A DNA stretch of 55,808 nt from positions 1 through 55,808 of the forward strand of contig NZ_JABXKK010000037.1 in NCBI RefSeq assembly GCF_017115045.1, in the 5' to 3' direction. This document shows positions 54,225-55,808 of this stretch, one piece after another (position 1 is the stretch's first letter; each line of letters starts with the position of its first letter). This DNA is from Nostoc sp. NMS8. Its GTDB lineage: Bacteria > Cyanobacteriota > Cyanobacteriia > Cyanobacteriales > Nostocaceae. Under the pieces are notes generated by a model that worked only from the letters and a program-made list of their open reading frames with translations, was not told where the DNA came from and made no database searches. The translations under genes and the position numbers were made by a program.

Positions 54225-55358
54225 TTAAGCATGAACCATTAAAAATTGACCATTGCCATTATATTCTCCATCACAACAAGCAAAATTGCGAATAAACCAT
54301 ATCAGATAAAACCTCCATATCCGGCGAAACTTGGCATAGTCCATGCCATAGTTTAATGTTTTTATTGTTGCCTGATTTTCGTCAAAATTTCGTAACCAAT
54401 GAGTGAGTGTTTGAGAGTAATTAAAGCCATTCAGATACCATTGTTTAATTGTTTTGAGGTCTTGTTTATGGCTAGGAACTGCATCGTAATTCCAGTAACG
54501 ACCGTGTGGAAAAATATATTTGTGGGTGTAAACGCTGGACATATTGTTAGGGATGCGAACTGTGATGATGTGAATAAAAACTTTGCCATCATCCTTAAGA
54601 AACGAAGCTAATTTTTTAAAGGCTTCCGTTAAGTTACCAATATGACAAAAAACACCAATCGAGAGGATTTTATCAAACTTTGTCTCGAAATTTGCATTAT
54701 TCAAATCACCTTCATATAGGGTAAACCGATCTGAACTGAGATAACTCTCAGGATCTTGCATTTTGTGGCGAATATATTCACATTGCTCGTGGCTCAAATT
54801 AAGACCCGTAAACTTGACATTGGGGAACTTAGAAAGAATGTAATTAGGAACACATCCCCACCCGCACCCAAAGTCTAAGATATTGTCTCCGTCTTTGATG
54901 TCTAACTTTTCAATCACATCATCAATCATCTGCATCTGGGATTGCTCAAGGTTTAATGCTCCTTTTTCCCACAATCCCATACTGTACTTAGGATAAATGA
55001 GTTTCCCGTCCCCCAACATAGTATTCAACATGGCTTGAGGCAAGTCATACTGAATTTTCATTAGTTCCCGCGATCCTTCGGCGAGATGATCAGTTTCTTT
55101 TAATACCCATTCATACGGTGCTAGGAGAGATGGGAAATACTGAAAGAAAATTGGCATACATGTATCGAAAAGCGATTCTAAGACTAAATCAGGAACTTCT
55201 AATCCGTTGATATAAGCCTCTGCCACCGCCATTTGAACTGTGTTGACTACCTCAACCGCCCCACGAGTTGCTTGGTATGCTAATGGACTCTTGATATTTA
55301 TATCTCCCACAATTGGGATATACTTTTCTATTTCTTGCAGCAGGGTACTAGTAGTCAT
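54225..55358 (-). CDS. SAM-dependent methyltransferase, cyclopropane synthase/N-methyltransferase like
   Basis: 377 aa. AGGAG lies eight bases before the ATG. The N-terminal 120 residues are helical and family-specific, followed by YSMGLWEKGALNLEQSQ, the lead-in used by cyclopropane-fatty-acid synthases and coclaurine-type N-methyltransferases. SAM motif I is LDFGCGWG (161-168); NLSHEQCEYIRHK and SIGVFCHIGN are further motifs. The Gly-rich loop and acidic ribose ligand are intact. The acyl-chain or amine substrate is not known; the adjacent desaturase makes a lipid substrate plausible. Confidence 0.85.
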   Translation of the reverse strand: MTTSTLLQEIEKYIPIVGDINIKSPLAYQATRGAVEVVNTVQMAVAEAYINGLEVPDLVLESLFDTCMPIFFQYFPSLLAPYEWVLKETDHLAEGSRELMKIQYDLPQAMLNTMLGDGKLIYPKYSMGLWEKGALNLEQSQMQMIDDVIEKLDIKDGDNILDFGCGWGCVPNYILSKFPNVKFTGLNLSHEQCEYIRHKMQDPESYLSSDRFTLYEGDLNNANFETKFDKILSIGVFCHIGNLTEAFKKLASFLKDDGKVFIHIITVRIPNNMSSVYTHKYIFPHGRYWNYDAVPSHKQDLKTIKQWYLNGFNYSQTLTHWLRNFDENQATIKTLNYGMDYAKFRRIWRFYLIWFIRNFACCDGEYNGNGQFLMVHA

Positions 55359-55470
55359 AGTCTATACTCCTAACAAGCATTGAAATAACGATACATTTAG
55401 TATAAAGGATTAAATTTTTTTAGTTTTTTAACATTAAAATGTAAGGAATATTAACATAAATTTATGAATA

Positions 55471-55719
55471 TTGTTGAAGATACAACACGGGATTGAACCG
55501 AGATATGATACCTTTGGCGAAATATTTCTTAATGGTGGCAGATACACCCTAGCCGAGCAGTTGGCAGCGATCGCCCTCCAAAAACCGTATTTCTTGTATG
55601 ATTACCTCGTAGCATTGAGTTTTGGTGAACACTTCTTCAGCTTTTGTCATGAAGTGAAGGTGCAACTAGAAGCATTGAAACAACAGCAGCAATCACAAAA
55701 AACAGAAAAAGCAAATTAA
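55471..55719 (+). CDS. Small protein of unknown function
   Basis: 82 aa, TTG start. Ordered first half (YDTFGEIFLNGGRYTLAEQL, AAIALQKPYFLYDYLVALSF) and a Gln/Lys-rich tail. A separate ATG ORF of only ten codons begins seven bases upstream in another frame, so a nearby frameshift is possible. No ribosome binding site seen. Confidence 0.45.
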   Translation: MLKIQHGIEPRYDTFGEIFLNGGRYTLAEQLAAIALQKPYFLYDYLVALSFGEHFFSFCHEVKVQLEALKQQQQSQKTEKAN

Positions 55720-55808
55720 GTAGGTGGGTGAGAAAATTTATAACTATTAGGACCAGCCCTTTCAAGGTCTTGTAATTTTCCCCAAATTATAGTTAGTTGA
55801 AAAAATAA

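Noticed and set aside
54025..54228. 67-codon plus-strand ORF
   Set aside because: Opposite to the more coding-like minus-strand stretch; overlaps the methyltransferase stop.

Overview
The window comes from a filamentous, Nostoc-like cyanobacterium. It carries a light-dependent protochlorophyllide reductase, many GCGATCGC (HIP1) octamers, heptanucleotide tandem repeats of the kind known from heterocystous cyanobacteria, Ser/Thr kinases fused to WD40 propellers, DUF3386, Uma2 and DUF2887 families, and AT-rich intergenic DNA full of small palindromic repeats. Gene order looks chromosomal: mostly single genes in mixed orientation, with few operons. I saw no rRNA, tRNA, CRISPR array or complete transposon.

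Layout. 0-3.1 kb: two related P-loop NTPases (AAA-like) in tandem on the minus strand; the upstream one has an N-terminal helix-turn-helix and a degenerate Walker B. 3.1-3.8 kb: nested palindromic repeats. 3.8-10.2 kb: protochlorophyllide reductase, a decayed RTX-protein tail, a yybP-ykoY type (manganese) riboswitch ahead of a UPF0016 manganese exporter, a TPR membrane protein, an unknown conserved protein, and a DUF39 homocysteine-synthesis protein. 10.5-15.2 kb: a GNAT acetyltransferase, an IS630 transposase stump, a large ClC-CBS-USP chloride transporter, a MITE-like repeat and a tiny membrane protein. 15.3-23.0 kb: a signalling cluster with two zinc-ribbon/kinase/TM/WD40 proteins and a third shorter kinase, with a secreted PPC-domain protein between the first two.

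23-36.4 kb: a gene-poor stretch with a good small ORF, then a GT-C glycosyltransferase, RecQ, a periplasmic sulfate-binding lipoprotein, a PlsC-type acyltransferase, DUF2127 and an exported low-complexity protein, an orphan terminator, and a large secreted zinc metalloprotease. 36.4-43.9 kb: a fused FAD/NAD(P)-binding plus ETHE1-like persulfide dioxygenase protein, an alpha/beta hydrolase, a HugZ-type protein, DUF3386, a GAF-LuxR regulator, an anchored unknown protein and a Uma2 nuclease-like protein. 43.9-52.6 kb: a frameshifted antitoxin-like gene with a 16-bp operator-like palindrome, a prohibitin, a divergent EF-G paralogue with altered switch motifs, a TPR protein, PsiE, a small helical protein, a DUF2887 gene broken by one stop codon, a methylenetetrahydrofolate reductase and trpS. 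52.9-55.8 kb: a fatty-acid desaturase facing a cyclopropane-synthase/N-methyltransferase-like enzyme, and a small unknown ORF.

The best-supported noteworthy items are the manganese riboswitch with its overlapping terminator, the persulfide-dioxygenase fusion, the broken DUF2887 and antitoxin genes, the EF-G paralogue lacking the catalytic histidine, and three families of dispersed palindromic repeats with several copies in this one window. I did not find a convincing new multi-gene defence or biosynthetic system; the AAA pair and the desaturase/methyltransferase pair are the closest candidates.
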